From SZUA-35 sp964351995 (GTDB lineage: Bacteria > Actinomycetota > Acidimicrobiia > Acidimicrobiales > SZUA-35): a stretch of 64,000 nucleotides of DNA. Shown one piece after another: positions 18,235 to 26,668 of the stretch; position 1 is the first letter of the stretch, and each line of letters begins with the position of its first letter. Below the pieces are notes generated by a model. It saw nothing but the letters and a program-made list of their open reading frames with translations. It was not told the DNA's origin and did no database searches. The DNA lies in assembly GCA_964351995.1 (NCBI GenBank), contig CAYGQE010000003.1, positions 124,001 to 188,000 of the forward strand. The letters are read 5' to 3'. The position numbers and the translations under genes were made by a program.

Positions 18235-18317
18235 GCCATCAACATCGGTTGGGCGAGTTCCGGGCGGCTGACTTCGGATAGAACGGTCCGTCAGCCAAGC
18301 GATTCGGAGCAAGCCCC

Positions 18318-19556
18318 ATGGAACAAACGACGGTCGTGATCGTCGGGGCGGGCCAAGCTGGACTCGCCATGAGTTGGCACCTTCGTGAACGGGCGATCGA
18401 ACACGTGGTGTTGGAACGGGCGTCGGTCGGCCATTCGTGGGCGAACGAGCGTTGGGACTCGCTTCGACTTCTGACGCCGAATTGGCTGAGTCGACTTCCG
18501 GGATGCCCATACGACGGCCACGATCCCGATGGTTACACGTTGGCGTCGGAGTTCGCTGATCGACTGCGTTGCTACGGCAACGGCGTGCCTGCCGTGGTGG
18601 GTGCCTCGGTCGAAGCTATCCGCACAATCGACGGTCGCTTTGAGGTTGAAACAAGCGGTGAGGGCACCTGGTCGTGCCGCTCGGTCGTCGTGGCCAGCGG
18701 TGCCTGCAGCCAACCCTTTGTCCCTTCGGTGGCCAGCAGATTCCCTCCGTCCACCATCCAGCTCACGCCGACCGAATACCACAACCCATCGCAGCTGTCT
18801 GACGGGCCGGTCCTGATCGTCGGAGCTTCGGCGTCGGGAGCGCAGTTGGCCGACGAACTGTCGCGCAGCGGGCGAGAGGTGACGCTTGCGGTTGGTCGCC
18901 ACCGACGCATGATTCGCCAGTACCGAGGACATGACATCTTCTGGTGGATGGAGCGCATGGGCATGCTCGACGACGTTCCCGATCCGCTGCATCTCGAAGT
19001 AGAGCGACAACTGCCATCGCTCCAGCTCATCGGTACACCGGAGTGCGCCGACCTCGATCTCGGGACGCTGGCGGCCAACGGTGTCCGTTTGGTCGGCCGC
19101 ATCGAATCGGTCACGGGCCTGGTGGCGAGACTCGGCACCTCGGTCCAGGCCGCTGCCCACAATGCTGACATCGAGCTGAATGCTGTGCTGAACCGCATCG
19201 ACCGCTACGTCGAGGAGCGCTCGCTGACCGACGAGGTCGGACCGGTCGTCAGGCCTCAACCGATTGCGTTGCCGGATACGCCAAGCCAGCTCGACATCGC
19301 TGGTTTCTCGACCGTGATCTGGGCAACAGGCTTCACGCCGCACTTCCCGTGGCTCGAGCCGGATCTGCTTGACGCTCGAGGAGGCATTGTGCACGACCGT
19401 GGCGTGATGATTCGCCCAGGCATGTTCGTGACGGGAATGCCGTTCGGACGTCGCCGCCGTTCCGGCTTCATCGACGGCGCCGGGCCAGACGCCGAGGATC
19501 TCGCTGCCTTGATCGCCGACCACCTGACCGACCTCAGCCGACCGCCCGGCCTGTGA
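18318..19556 (+). CDS. FAD/NAD(P)-dependent oxidoreductase (CzcO/flavoprotein family)
   Basis: A 412-residue two-dinucleotide-binding flavoprotein. The FAD Rossmann motif VIVGAGQAGLAMS is at residues 7-19, the second nucleotide site is VLIVGASASGAQLADEL (about 164-180), and the terminal WATGFTPHFPWL matches the ATG motif of flavin monooxygenase-like enzymes. The group is usually annotated as flavoprotein involved in K+ transport/CzcO, but biochemical function is mostly unproven. The Baeyer-Villiger FxGxxxHxxxW fingerprint is absent, which separates it from the two such enzymes in this window. GGAG precedes the ATG. A hairpin ends the gene. Confidence 0.8.
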   Translation: MEQTTVVIVGAGQAGLAMSWHLRERAIEHVVLERASVGHSWANERWDSLRLLTPNWLSRLPGCPYDGHDPDGYTLASEFADRLRCYGNGVPAVVGASVEAIRTIDGRFEVETSGEGTWSCRSVVVASGACSQPFVPSVASRFPPSTIQLTPTEYHNPSQLSDGPVLIVGASASGAQLADELSRSGREVTLAVGRHRRMIRQYRGHDIFWWMERMGMLDDVPDPLHLEVERQLPSLQLIGTPECADLDLGTLAANGVRLVGRIESVTGLVARLGTSVQAAAHNADIELNAVLNRIDRYVEERSLTDEVGPVVRPQPIALPDTPSQLDIAGFSTVIWATGFTPHFPWLEPDLLDARGGIVHDRGVMIRPGMFVTGMPFGRRRRSGFIDGAGPDAEDLAALIADHLTDLSRPPGL

Positions 19557-19591
19557 CCAAAATGCACACCCGCGTGGGCATTTCGGTCACA
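19552..19591 (+). terminator. Hairpin terminator
   Basis: TGTGACCAAAATGC and GCATTTCGGTCACA form 14-bp arms with one mismatch around a 12-base loop. It begins at the flavoprotein stop codon and precedes the promoter of the peptidase gene. Confidence 0.6.
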
Positions 19592-19610
19592 AGCCAGCCG
19601 CTGCGCTGCG

Positions 19611-19616
19611 TACAGT
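19611..19616 (+). promoter_or_regulatory. -10 box of the leaderless M14 peptidase gene
   Basis: TACAGT ends exactly 6 bases before the ATG at 19623. No ribosome site is present, which fits leaderless initiation. Confidence 0.55.
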
Positions 19617-19622
19617 CGGCTA

Positions 19623-21338
19623 ATGACTTCACCGACCTGGGGCTTTGATCGCCATCTTCGTTACGACGAACTCGTCGCGTGGGTTCAAATGGTGGCCGCT
19701 GATCACCCAGATCTCGTCTCCGTCGAGGTCTACGGGGTCAGCAGTGAAGGCCGGGATCTTCATGTCGTCACGGTCACCGACAGCAGCACTGGCTCCCACG
19801 ACACCAAACCCGCGCACTGGGTCGACGCCAATATCCACGCGACCGAACTCACGGCATCGGTCGCCGCATGTCGCCTCATCGATCGCCTCGTCACCGGCCG
19901 TGAGACCGACCCCCGAATCCAGCAGGCGCTGGCGAATCGCACCTTCTACATCGTGCCCCGAGTCAACCCCGATGGCGCCGAGCTGGCCTTGGCCGATTCG
20001 CCTCGGTTCCTGCGATCGAGCACGAAGCGCTGGCCCCGCACCGACCCGCTCCCCGGACTTGAGCGGTCCGATGTCGACGGGAACGGAAGACTCCTCCAGA
20101 TGCGGCTCGCTGACGACAATGGTGCGTGGACCACTCATCTCGACGACGACCGCTTGCTCGTTCCGGTTTCGCCCGACGGCGAAGTCGGCGGCCGACCTCG
20201 CTATCGGTTGTTGAACGAGGGCGTGGTCCGCGACTTCGACGGATGGACGGTGCCAACGCCACGTGCGGTCGAGGGGCTCGACTTGAATCGGAACTTTCCC
20301 GCTGGTTGGTCGACCTCGGTGCCTGGTGCTGGTGATCATCCGCTTTCCGAGCCCGAAATCGATGCGCTCACCCGGGCCATCGTCGTCAGACCGAACATCT
20401 GTGGCTCGCACGCCTACCACACCAGTGGCGGTGTTCAGCTGCGGCCGTCATCGACGCGCAAGGACGGTGCCCTTCCCCCGTTCGATGTGTGGGCGTGGAC
20501 TGAACTCGGTGCGCAGGCCGAGGAAGCCACCGGCTATCCGGTGCACTCGGTCTATGAGGACTTCACCTGGGACTACGCCGACGTGATGAGCGGCGCGGCT
20601 GACGACTGGGCCTATGAGCACCTCGGCATCTACAGCTGGACCACCGAGTTCTGGGACGTGGTTCACGCGGCAACAGGCACGAAGCAATCGACCAAGTTCT
20701 GGTACACCGGTCCAACTGATGCCGAAGCGCTGGCCGTGCTTCGCTGGGTCGACCAGCACTCGCCCGACGGGTACGCCGAGTGGACGGTGTTCGATCACCC
20801 TCAACTCGGCCCAGTTGAGATCGGTGGCTGGGATGACCTGCACGTTTGGACCAACCCGCCTCCGTCGCTTCTCGCGGCCGAGGTCGAGGGTCACGCTGAC
20901 GTTGCCGTCCACCAAGCCCTCGCCGCGCCGTGCCTCGAGATCGACCATCTGCGCACACTTCCGCTTGGCCCATCGAACCAAGCGGGCTTGCAGATGTTCC
21001 GAGTCGAGGCTGCGGTGTCGAACACCGGCTGGTTCGCTACCGACGTGTCTGCGTTCGCTCGCAAAGCGGCACTGACGTTGCCATGTGAGGCTCACATCGA
21101 AGGTGCGACAGTGATTGGGGGCACGGCAAGAATCGAGTTCGGACAGCTCGAAGGTCGGGCCGCCGCCCGCTTCTCCGGCGGGAATGACGGCACCCCCGAC
21201 CGAGCCCTCATTTCGTGGACCGTGCAGGCGCCGGCGGGCACCCACGTCACGATCTCGGTCAAGCACCAACGCGCCGGCAGCGACGAAGCGACTGCGGTTC
21301 TGACCGGCGAAACACCGGAAGGCGCATCACCGACATGA
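19623..21338 (+). CDS. M14-family zinc carboxypeptidase
   Basis: A 571-residue metallocarboxypeptidase-fold protein that would remove C-terminal residues or cleave an amide. Zinc ligands are read as His and Glu in NIHATEL (about residue 72) and a later His in GSHAYHTSGG (about 263). The Arg/Asn substrate segment is LDLNRNFPAGW, and the catalytic Glu is probably in SWTTEFWD. No signal peptide is visible, so it is probably cytoplasmic, unlike most digestive M14 enzymes. The C-terminal 150 residues form a beta-rich domain of unknown role. The next gene overlaps its stop (ATGA). Confidence 0.8.
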   Translation: MTSPTWGFDRHLRYDELVAWVQMVAADHPDLVSVEVYGVSSEGRDLHVVTVTDSSTGSHDTKPAHWVDANIHATELTASVAACRLIDRLVTGRETDPRIQQALANRTFYIVPRVNPDGAELALADSPRFLRSSTKRWPRTDPLPGLERSDVDGNGRLLQMRLADDNGAWTTHLDDDRLLVPVSPDGEVGGRPRYRLLNEGVVRDFDGWTVPTPRAVEGLDLNRNFPAGWSTSVPGAGDHPLSEPEIDALTRAIVVRPNICGSHAYHTSGGVQLRPSSTRKDGALPPFDVWAWTELGAQAEEATGYPVHSVYEDFTWDYADVMSGAADDWAYEHLGIYSWTTEFWDVVHAATGTKQSTKFWYTGPTDAEALAVLRWVDQHSPDGYAEWTVFDHPQLGPVEIGGWDDLHVWTNPPPSLLAAEVEGHADVAVHQALAAPCLEIDHLRTLPLGPSNQAGLQMFRVEAAVSNTGWFATDVSAFARKAALTLPCEAHIEGATVIGGTARIEFGQLEGRAAARFSGGNDGTPDRALISWTVQAPAGTHVTISVKHQRAGSDEATAVLTGETPEGASPT

Positions 21339-21826
21339 GCGACATCCGCCCCGCCGGTTCGGGCCGTCCAGCAGTGGCAGCCAGCTTCGTTCGCACCATC
21401 TCGTCGCCGCGCGCCGGGCTCGTCATCACGACGGGCACGGCCATCCCGAGCGACTGGCCAAGCGCCGATGGTTCGATCGAGGCCAATCTCGGGCACGTAC
21501 TCGGGTGGACCTGCGAAGTACGCAAGAACGACATCGTCGTCGTCAACCCACTGGGGGAGGGCTTGGTGAAGGCGCCGGTGCCCGACCTGTCCGCCTCATG
21601 GCTGGACAATGCACGACACGACGGAAGCTGCGCTCTATTCCTGGCGCCGTCGGATGCCGAGGCTGGATTTGCCGAAATGACCATCGCTGCAGGGGCGTCA
21701 CTCGACCTCCGGGCCGGCACGATCCGCACCGCGGTGGCCGACGACTACGGCAAGATGGAAGCCGTCGGCCGGAATCAGCCGTGCCCCTGCGGCTCAGGCA
21801 AGAAATTCAAACACTGCCACGGCTGA
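21335..21826 (+). CDS. SEC-C zinc-motif protein, 163 aa
   Basis: A 163-residue protein ending in the classic SEC-C motif (NQPCPCGSGKKFKHCHG), which chelates zinc through three Cys and a His and in SecA mediates SecB/ribosome binding. Residues 1-140 have no recognised domain; they contain beta-rich sequence. SEC-C motifs are often appended to small uncharacterised proteins, so the partner is unknown. It is coupled to the peptidase gene by an ATGA overlap, suggesting a shared process such as peptide or nascent-chain handling (inference). It ends 8 bases from the convergent crotonase. Confidence 0.75.
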   Translation: MSDIRPAGSGRPAVAASFVRTISSPRAGLVITTGTAIPSDWPSADGSIEANLGHVLGWTCEVRKNDIVVVNPLGEGLVKAPVPDLSASWLDNARHDGSCALFLAPSDAEAGFAEMTIAAGASLDLRAGTIRTAVADDYGKMEAVGRNQPCPCGSGKKFKHCHG

Positions 21827-21834
21827 CGGGCGAG

Positions 21835-22647
21835 TCAGCGGTTTTCGGCGGCTCGGGGGGCAAGTCGTTGGCCGTTCAGCGGGTCCGAGGCAACGACTCG
21901 GTCGAACCACGTCGCTGCATCGGTCGCCAGACCAGAGTTTCGGAGGCTGATCTTGATACGACGGACTCCGGCTGGGTCGTGGCTGGCCAGCCGATCAGCG
22001 AGGGCTCTGGACGCTTCGACCACGTCGGCATCGGGAACGACTTCGTGGACGAGTCCGAGAGACTGCAGCGCCGGACCTTGCAACCGATCGCCGATCAGCA
22101 CCAGCCTCGCCGCAAGCGCCTCGCTATGACGCAAACGCAGCCACGCCATGTTCATCGGCGCCGCCATACCCTGCTGGATCTCGCCCACCTGCAGGAAAGC
22201 CTCCTCGCCAGAGACGAGGAAGTCGCAAGCGAGCGCCAGGCTGGCACCACCGTTGACGGCTGCTCGCTCGAGAGCGCCCACGACGATGCACGGGAGATCG
22301 AACAGCGCCTCATGTACCTCCCGCCACATGTGCGGGAAGTCAGCGACCCACGCCGGCTGCGGGTCCTGACTGAACTCCTTGAGGTCGAGCCCAGAACAGA
22401 ACGCTCCGCCCTCGCCACGGATGACGATGACCGAGACGGCCTCGTTGGTCGCCACATCTCGGAGTGCTCCGGCCAATTCGACGGCCAGCGGCCCTGTCAG
22501 CGCATTGCGGCGCTGCGGGCGGTTCAGGATCACTTCGACCACCCCGTTGTCGAGCGTCTCGACCTTGACAAGCGCTTCACTGTCGGTTGACGTCGCTTCG
22601 CTGTCGGTTGACGTCGCTTCGCTGTCGGTTGACGTCGCTTCGCTCAT
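21835..22647 (-). CDS. Enoyl-CoA hydratase/isomerase with repeated N-terminal tail
   Basis: A 270-residue crotonase-fold enzyme acting on acyl-CoA. The oxyanion-hole loops are GEGGAFCSGLDLKEF and ALERAAVNGGASLALACD; the usual catalytic Glu positions are not both evident, so hydratase versus isomerase is open. The N-terminus is unusual: three perfect 7-residue repeats SEATSTD precede the family start (LVKVETLDNGVVEVILNRP). The amidohydrolase gene ends 4 bases inside it (upstream gene in the same direction), so the two are coupled, with GGGG before the ATG. Confidence 0.85.
   Translation of the reverse strand: MSEATSTDSEATSTDSEATSTDSEALVKVETLDNGVVEVILNRPQRRNALTGPLAVELAGALRDVATNEAVSVIVIRGEGGAFCSGLDLKEFSQDPQPAWVADFPHMWREVHEALFDLPCIVVGALERAAVNGGASLALACDFLVSGEEAFLQVGEIQQGMAAPMNMAWLRLRHSEALAARLVLIGDRLQGPALQSLGLVHEVVPDADVVEASRALADRLASHDPAGVRRIKISLRNSGLATDAATWFDRVVASDPLNGQRLAPRAAENR
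22581..22643. repeat. 21-bp in-frame tandem repeat, three copies
   Basis: Three identical 21-mers (22581-22601, 22602-22622, 22623-22643) encode SEATSTD three times at the start of the crotonase. A decayed partial unit follows toward the enzyme body. The unit keeps the reading frame, so copy number can vary without loss of the protein. Confidence 0.9.
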
Positions 22648-24401
22648 CCCCGCACCAGCCGGCCTGGGCGCTCACCGGTGTCGGCGTCGTTGGAGCGCGT
22701 CTGCACGCCATTGACGAACGTTGCCTTGTACCCCTGCACCGGCCGGAGGAAGCGCCAGCCGCCAGCGGGGAGGTCAGCGTGTGGCTCGGGACGGCGCACT
22801 TGCAACCGGTCGAGATCGATCACGTTGATGTCCGCTCGTTTGCCGACCTCAATGGAACCTCGATCGTCAAAGCCGTACAGATTGGCGTTGTTGAGCGTCT
22901 GCTTGTTGACCAGGAACTCGAGGGGCAGCTTTTCACCCCGGGTTCGATCTCGAGTCCAATGGGTGATCTGTGTGGTCGGCATGGTGCCATCGCAGATCAG
23001 CTTCACGTGTGCGCCCGCATCAGCGAGACCGGTGATGGTGTGCTGGTGCGACAGCATCTCGCGGACGGCATCGAGATTGCCCTCGGCGTAGCCCGCGCCA
23101 TGTCGCGCAGCGACGTTCGAACCATCTCCGGCGGTGAAGAAGTCGTACGCCAACTCCAGCGCAGGGACTCCAGCAGCCTCGGCCTTGGCACCGAAAGACT
23201 GATCGACGGTCGGCTCGTAGTCAACGACCTCGTCGAGCTCGTACATGTTCGGGATGAAGGCTTGGAGCACCTCGTAGAGCGCCTCCATCGACCCCGGATT
23301 CGGGGGAGCGACATCGATGCCAGTCAGGATGCGCTCGCGCATGTCGGGGTCGCGCATGGCTTCAGCTCGCTCAGCGACGGGCAGATCGGCGATCTCGAGG
23401 TATGCCTCCCGCCGCATGAATGGGTGATAGCCCGCCAGTGAGGACAGCAGACCGATCGACCTCGAGCAGACCTGCGGACGGAGCTTCGCACCTTGGGTGT
23501 TCTGCTCATCGACGAAGTCGAGCACCTCGCGCCACGCATCGGGATAGTCGCCGCTCTGCACCGTGGTGAACGTGATGGGCTGACCGGTCGACTTCGAGAT
23601 CGTGGCCAGCATGTCGAGTTCTTCCTCCTGGCTGAAGCGCTCGCCGCCGAAGGCCTCCAGGTCGCCGATCGACGACGACGTGATGGCCTCGAACACGCCA
23701 CCCCCACCGTCGGCCATGCCCTGAACCAGCTCGCTCAGTTCCTCGAGGTTGGCGTAGGTGCCGGGAACGGCAGTGCCATCCAGCGATCGGTGGAAGATGG
23801 TCCGAGAGGTGGTGAACCCGACCGCACCGGCCGCTGTTGCTTCGGCAGTGAGTCGCCGCATCTCGGCAATGTCTTCGGCTGTCGACTCTTCGTTGCGAAC
23901 GCCCCGCTCGCCCATGACCGTGTAGCGAAGCGCTCCGTGGGCGAGTTGGGCTGCAATGTCGAGCCCGTAGGAGCGCTGACCAAGATGATCCAGGTATTCG
24001 GGAAAGCTGCTCCAAGCGCCCCACGGAACACCTTCGTAGAGCGCCGTGCCGGGGATGTCCTCGACACCTTCCATGAGTTCGATGAGGGTCGCTTCGCCAC
24101 CCGGAGGGCATGGAGCGAAACCGACACCGCAGTTCCCCATCACCAGCGTGGTGACACCGTTGCTGAACGAGGGGTCGAGCGTGTCGTCCCACGCCGCTTG
24201 GCCGTCGAAGTGGGTGTGGACGTCAACCCAGCCGGGGGCCACGATCGCTCCACCAGCGTCGAATGTGCGGCGGCCTTCGAGCTTCGCTCCATCTCGGCTG
24301 ATAGCGGTGATGACGCCGTCGTCGATGCCGATGTCTCCGATGAATCGGTCGACGCCGGTCCCGTCGACGATGGTGCCATTCGTGATCACGAGCTCGTGCA
24401 T
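22644..24401 (-). CDS. N-acyl-D-amino-acid deacylase-type amidohydrolase
   Basis: A 585-residue amidohydrolase-superfamily protein resembling D-aminoacylase/N-acyl-D-amino-acid deacylase, which releases D-amino acids from N-acyl forms. It begins with the beta strand ITNGTIVDGTG, then the metal-site GWVDVHTHFDGQ, and the zinc-bridging Cys typical of the group in GNCGVGFAPC. The second half has GLADAGAHVKLICD with the His/Asp pair, and ends in a composite beta-sandwich with INVIDLDRLQVRRP. AAAGGGGA lies 7 bases before the ATG, and a TACTGT box lies about 30 bases further up. It is co-transcribed with the downstream crotonase. True substrate unknown; many homologues act on other N-acyl compounds. 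Confidence 0.8.
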   Translation of the reverse strand: MHELVITNGTIVDGTGVDRFIGDIGIDDGVITAISRDGAKLEGRRTFDAGGAIVAPGWVDVHTHFDGQAAWDDTLDPSFSNGVTTLVMGNCGVGFAPCPPGGEATLIELMEGVEDIPGTALYEGVPWGAWSSFPEYLDHLGQRSYGLDIAAQLAHGALRYTVMGERGVRNEESTAEDIAEMRRLTAEATAAGAVGFTTSRTIFHRSLDGTAVPGTYANLEELSELVQGMADGGGGVFEAITSSSIGDLEAFGGERFSQEEELDMLATISKSTGQPITFTTVQSGDYPDAWREVLDFVDEQNTQGAKLRPQVCSRSIGLLSSLAGYHPFMRREAYLEIADLPVAERAEAMRDPDMRERILTGIDVAPPNPGSMEALYEVLQAFIPNMYELDEVVDYEPTVDQSFGAKAEAAGVPALELAYDFFTAGDGSNVAARHGAGYAEGNLDAVREMLSHQHTITGLADAGAHVKLICDGTMPTTQITHWTRDRTRGEKLPLEFLVNKQTLNNANLYGFDDRGSIEVGKRADINVIDLDRLQVRRPEPHADLPAGGWRFLRPVQGYKATFVNGVQTRSNDADTGERPGRLVRG

Positions 24402-24464
24402 GCCGCATCCCCTTTGGTAGCTGCGGGCGACAGTAGTAGATCGCGGCGAGGCCCCCGAATGGGC

Positions 24465-24914
24465 TCAGGCCGGATCTGGCATCGGCGCCGACGTCGGAAC
24501 GCGGAACAACAGAAACCACCAACCGACCAGTCCCAACACCGCCACCAAGATGCGCACCCACAGGATGGTGATGGCGAAGCCCGCAGCAAAAGCGATCGCG
24601 ATCGTCATCATCGCCAGCGCAGTGATCTTCGCTCGCTTGGGCATGCCCTCGCCGCCCCGATACGCCCGAACGTGCGGGCCAACCCCGGGAAGGTCCAGAA
24701 TCCACTGCTCGAAACGTGGGCTGGACTTCGCAAAACACGACGCTGCAAAGACCATGAAACCAGTGGTCGGCAGTCCCGGAACGACCACGCCGATACCGCC
24801 GAGGGCCACCGAGATCCAGCCGACGCTCATCCAGACACCCCGGCTGAGGCGCGAACGGTCGGCCGGGCCCACCTGCGGCTTCGGTTGCGCTCGCTTGCGG
24901 TTGGAGTCGATCAC
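24465..24914 (-). CDS. DUF454/YbaN-family membrane protein
   Basis: A 149-residue inner-membrane protein. A basic N-terminus of about 25 residues precedes the family signature WISVALGGIGVVVPGLPTTG, then FAASCFAKSSPRFEQWIL, and two more hydrophobic helices (about residues 93-140). This is the DUF454/YbaN pattern, function unknown. It is read from GTG 24914 and stands alone, divergent from the crotonase gene at 24959, with only 44 bases between the two starts. No partner is obvious. Confidence 0.8.
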   Translation of the reverse strand: MIDSNRKRAQPKPQVGPADRSRLSRGVWMSVGWISVALGGIGVVVPGLPTTGFMVFAASCFAKSSPRFEQWILDLPGVGPHVRAYRGGEGMPKRAKITALAMMTIAIAFAAGFAITILWVRILVAVLGLVGWWFLLFRVPTSAPMPDPA

Positions 24915-24958
24915 GCAGTATGCCGAGGAGCAACACAGCCGACCTCCTGGAGCGCCCG

Positions 24959-25753
24959 ATGACCGTACGAGTTGAAAAGAACGGACCCGTTTGGACGGTC
25001 ATCCACTCTCGTTACGAGGCTCGCAATGCCATGGATCCGGCAAGCGCCCGTGAACTGTTCGAAGCGTTCATCGAGTTCGACAACGACCCTTCCGCATCGG
25101 TGGCGGTGTTCTGGGGTGAGGGCGGCGCTTTCTGTGCCGGCTGGGACCTGAAGCAGGCCGCATCATTGTCCGATGATGACGACGGCGTTGACCGTTTGGC
25201 GTTTGCCGATGAGGGCCACTCTCGCGCCCCGATGGGGCCCAGTCGCCTGGCGCTCTCCAAGCCCGTCATCGCTGCGGTCGCTGGCCCGGCGGTCGCTGGT
25301 GGCATGGAGCTGGCCATGTGGGCCGACATTCGCGTGATGGAAGAAACCGCCTACATGGGCGTGTACTGCCGACGTTGGGGTGTTCCGCTGATCGATGGCG
25401 GAACGGTTCGCCTGCCGCGTCTTGTTGGGCAGGGGCGGGCGATGGACTTGATCCTGACCGGGCGGCAGGTGGACGCCGCCGAGTGCGAACGGATCGGCTT
25501 GTGTGAATACGTGGTGCCGGAAGGCGAAGCTCGAACGAGGGCCGAGGCCCTCGCTGCGGAGATCTCGCGCTTCCCACAGCAGTGCATGCAGGCCGACCGC
25601 CGCTCGGCGATTGCCCAGGAGGGACTGCCGCTGCGGGCGGCGCTGCAGCAGGAATGGTCGAGGAGTCGAGACATCGTGGCCGCTGAGGGCATCGCTGGCG
25701 CTCGGCGCTTTGCAGAGGGCAAGGGTCGCGGCGGCGATTTCAACAACATCTGA
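24959..25753 (+). CDS. Enoyl-CoA hydratase/isomerase family protein
   Basis: A 264-residue crotonase-fold protein. The CoA/oxyanion loops are GEGGAFCAGWDLKQA and AGPAVAGGMELAMWADIRV, and the helix RRWGVPLIDGGTVRLPRLVG is where the catalytic acid usually lies. It resembles the group often labelled enoyl-CoA hydratase without a proven substrate. ATG 24959 is preferred because GGAG lies 9 bases upstream; an in-frame ATG at 24920 adds 13 residues. It is a single gene ended by a hairpin shared with the convergent small operon. Confidence 0.85.
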   Translation: MTVRVEKNGPVWTVIHSRYEARNAMDPASARELFEAFIEFDNDPSASVAVFWGEGGAFCAGWDLKQAASLSDDDDGVDRLAFADEGHSRAPMGPSRLALSKPVIAAVAGPAVAGGMELAMWADIRVMEETAYMGVYCRRWGVPLIDGGTVRLPRLVGQGRAMDLILTGRQVDAAECERIGLCEYVVPEGEARTRAEALAAEISRFPQQCMQADRRSAIAQEGLPLRAALQQEWSRSRDIVAAEGIAGARRFAEGKGRGGDFNNI

Positions 25754-25762
25754 CCGGGCACA

Positions 25763-25819
25763 AAACGCAGAACACCCGCCGGCAGTCGGGGAGAATCGAC
25801 TGGGGCGGGTGTTGGCGTT
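25763..25819. terminator. Bidirectional hairpin terminator
   Basis: AACACCCGCC (25771-25780) pairs perfectly with GGCGGGTGTT (25804-25813), and the flanking AACGC/GCGTT extends the stem imperfectly. It lies between the convergent crotonase and the small two-gene operon. Confidence 0.65.
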
Positions 25820-25851
25820 GCAAGGAAGCTGTGGTGCGGAGTGCTCGTTGA

Positions 25852-26115
25852 TCAGGCGAAGGTGGCCCACCGCCGATCGAGTTCCGCTGACACAGCGGCG
25901 AGGCGGACAGCGTGAGCGGGGTGCAGATCTCCGAGTTGTTCCTGGATGGCCAGGCGCTCTTCCACACGGACCAGTTCGGTGATCGTGATTTCGACGACTG
26001 AGTCAGGAGCGGTTGCGGATACCAAGGCCGGCGTGTCGGTGTGACGATTGCGGGCCGGAGCCGCAAGCTCGAAGCCGGGTGCTTCGGCGATGGCCATGAG
26101 TGCGGCGCTGCTCAT
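25852..26115 (-). CDS. Hypothetical protein, 87 aa
   Basis: An 87-residue acidic protein beginning MSSAALMAIAEAPGFELAAP. Its second half (VVEITITELVRVEERLAIQEQLGDLHP) is predicted helical. No family recognised. It overlaps the upstream 98-aa gene by 4 bases (ATGA), so the pair is a translationally coupled operon. Both proteins are small and helical, which would suit a heteromeric complex, but that is speculation. Confidence 0.6.
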   Translation of the reverse strand: MSSAALMAIAEAPGFELAAPARNRHTDTPALVSATAPDSVVEITITELVRVEERLAIQEQLGDLHPAHAVRLAAVSAELDRRWATFA

Positions 26116-26408
26116 CGGGCGCTCACTCCTTCGATCATTTCGAAGGCGGCTTCAACCGAGGCGAGTGCGCCGAGGACGATGTCTTCGAACTCACCTTCGA
26201 CGGGGCCGAGTGCACGAAGGTCTTCGAGGACCTCGGAGATGAGGTGGCGGAGCTGGGTGTTGGTCGTGTCCTGGTAGAGGTCGAGAAGCCAGTCGACGCA
26301 GCGGTCGAACGAGATGGGGGTGGGACCGTCGTGGTCGGTGACCGTGGTCCAGAAGGCTTCGGTGGTGTCTGCGATGGTGCTTGCTGCGGTGGCTTCGAAG
26401 ATGGTCAT
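26112..26408 (-). CDS. Hypothetical protein, 98 aa
   Basis: A 98-residue strongly acidic, mostly helical protein (SFDRCVDWLLDLYQ, then QLRHLISEVLEDLRALGPV and DIVLGALASVEAAFEMI). The start ATG has GGGAGAAA 7 bases upstream. First gene of a two-gene operon separated from the crotonase operon by two hairpins. I recognise no domain; it lacks a signal peptide, membrane segments and cysteine clusters. Confidence 0.6.
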   Translation of the reverse strand: MTIFEATAASTIADTTEAFWTTVTDHDGPTPISFDRCVDWLLDLYQDTTNTQLRHLISEVLEDLRALGPVEGEFEDIVLGALASVEAAFEMIEGVSAR

Positions 26409-26478
26409 TTCGGTTTCTCCCTGTTGTGTGCGACCGGTTGTTCGGTGCGCTTTGCGTTGAGAGAGAAACTAAAACGAC

Positions 26479-26498
26479 ACCCCGAATCCTGAATCGGG
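26479..26498 (-). terminator. Small hairpin with downstream T-run (minus strand)
   Basis: CCCCGA and TCGGGG form a 6-bp stem around an 8-base loop. On the minus strand it is followed by TGTCGTTTTAG. With the larger palindrome at 26559 it forms a double stop after the crotonase operon. Confidence 0.5.
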
Positions 26499-26558
26499 GA
26501 TGACCAGGGTCTGTCGGGGGCGTCGTAGGGGAACCTCGGGGGCCGTCCCAAAACCAAA

Positions 26559-26637
26559 GGGGTCAGGTCCCCCCAGGCACAACTTCACGGTGAACGCTCG
26601 CCAGTGTGAACAGTTGTGCTTGGGGGGACCTGACCCC
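26559..26637. repeat. Long palindrome (26-bp arms), terminator-like
   Basis: Arms at 26559-26584 and 26612-26637 are inverted copies with a single mismatch, both built around GGGGTCAGGTCCCCCCA. The loop is 27 bases. The right end runs into two perfect direct copies of TGACCCCAGGTGTCG (26631-26645, 26646-26660). It sits just after the stop of the crotonase that ends the MarR operon. No gene is supported in 26409-26668. Confidence 0.8.
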
Positions 26638-26668
26638 AGGTGTCGTGACCCCAGGTGTCGCAGGTTGG

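Noticed and set aside
22644..24401. Dihydropyrimidinase or urease-type amidohydrolase
   Set aside because: There is no carbamylated-Lys motif context. The GNCGVGFAP Cys block and overall length fit the N-acyl-D-amino-acid deacylase group better.
23493..24962. 489-codon plus-strand frame opposite the amidohydrolase
   Set aside because: Antisense shadow: the minus-strand product has metal-binding motifs and a normal length.
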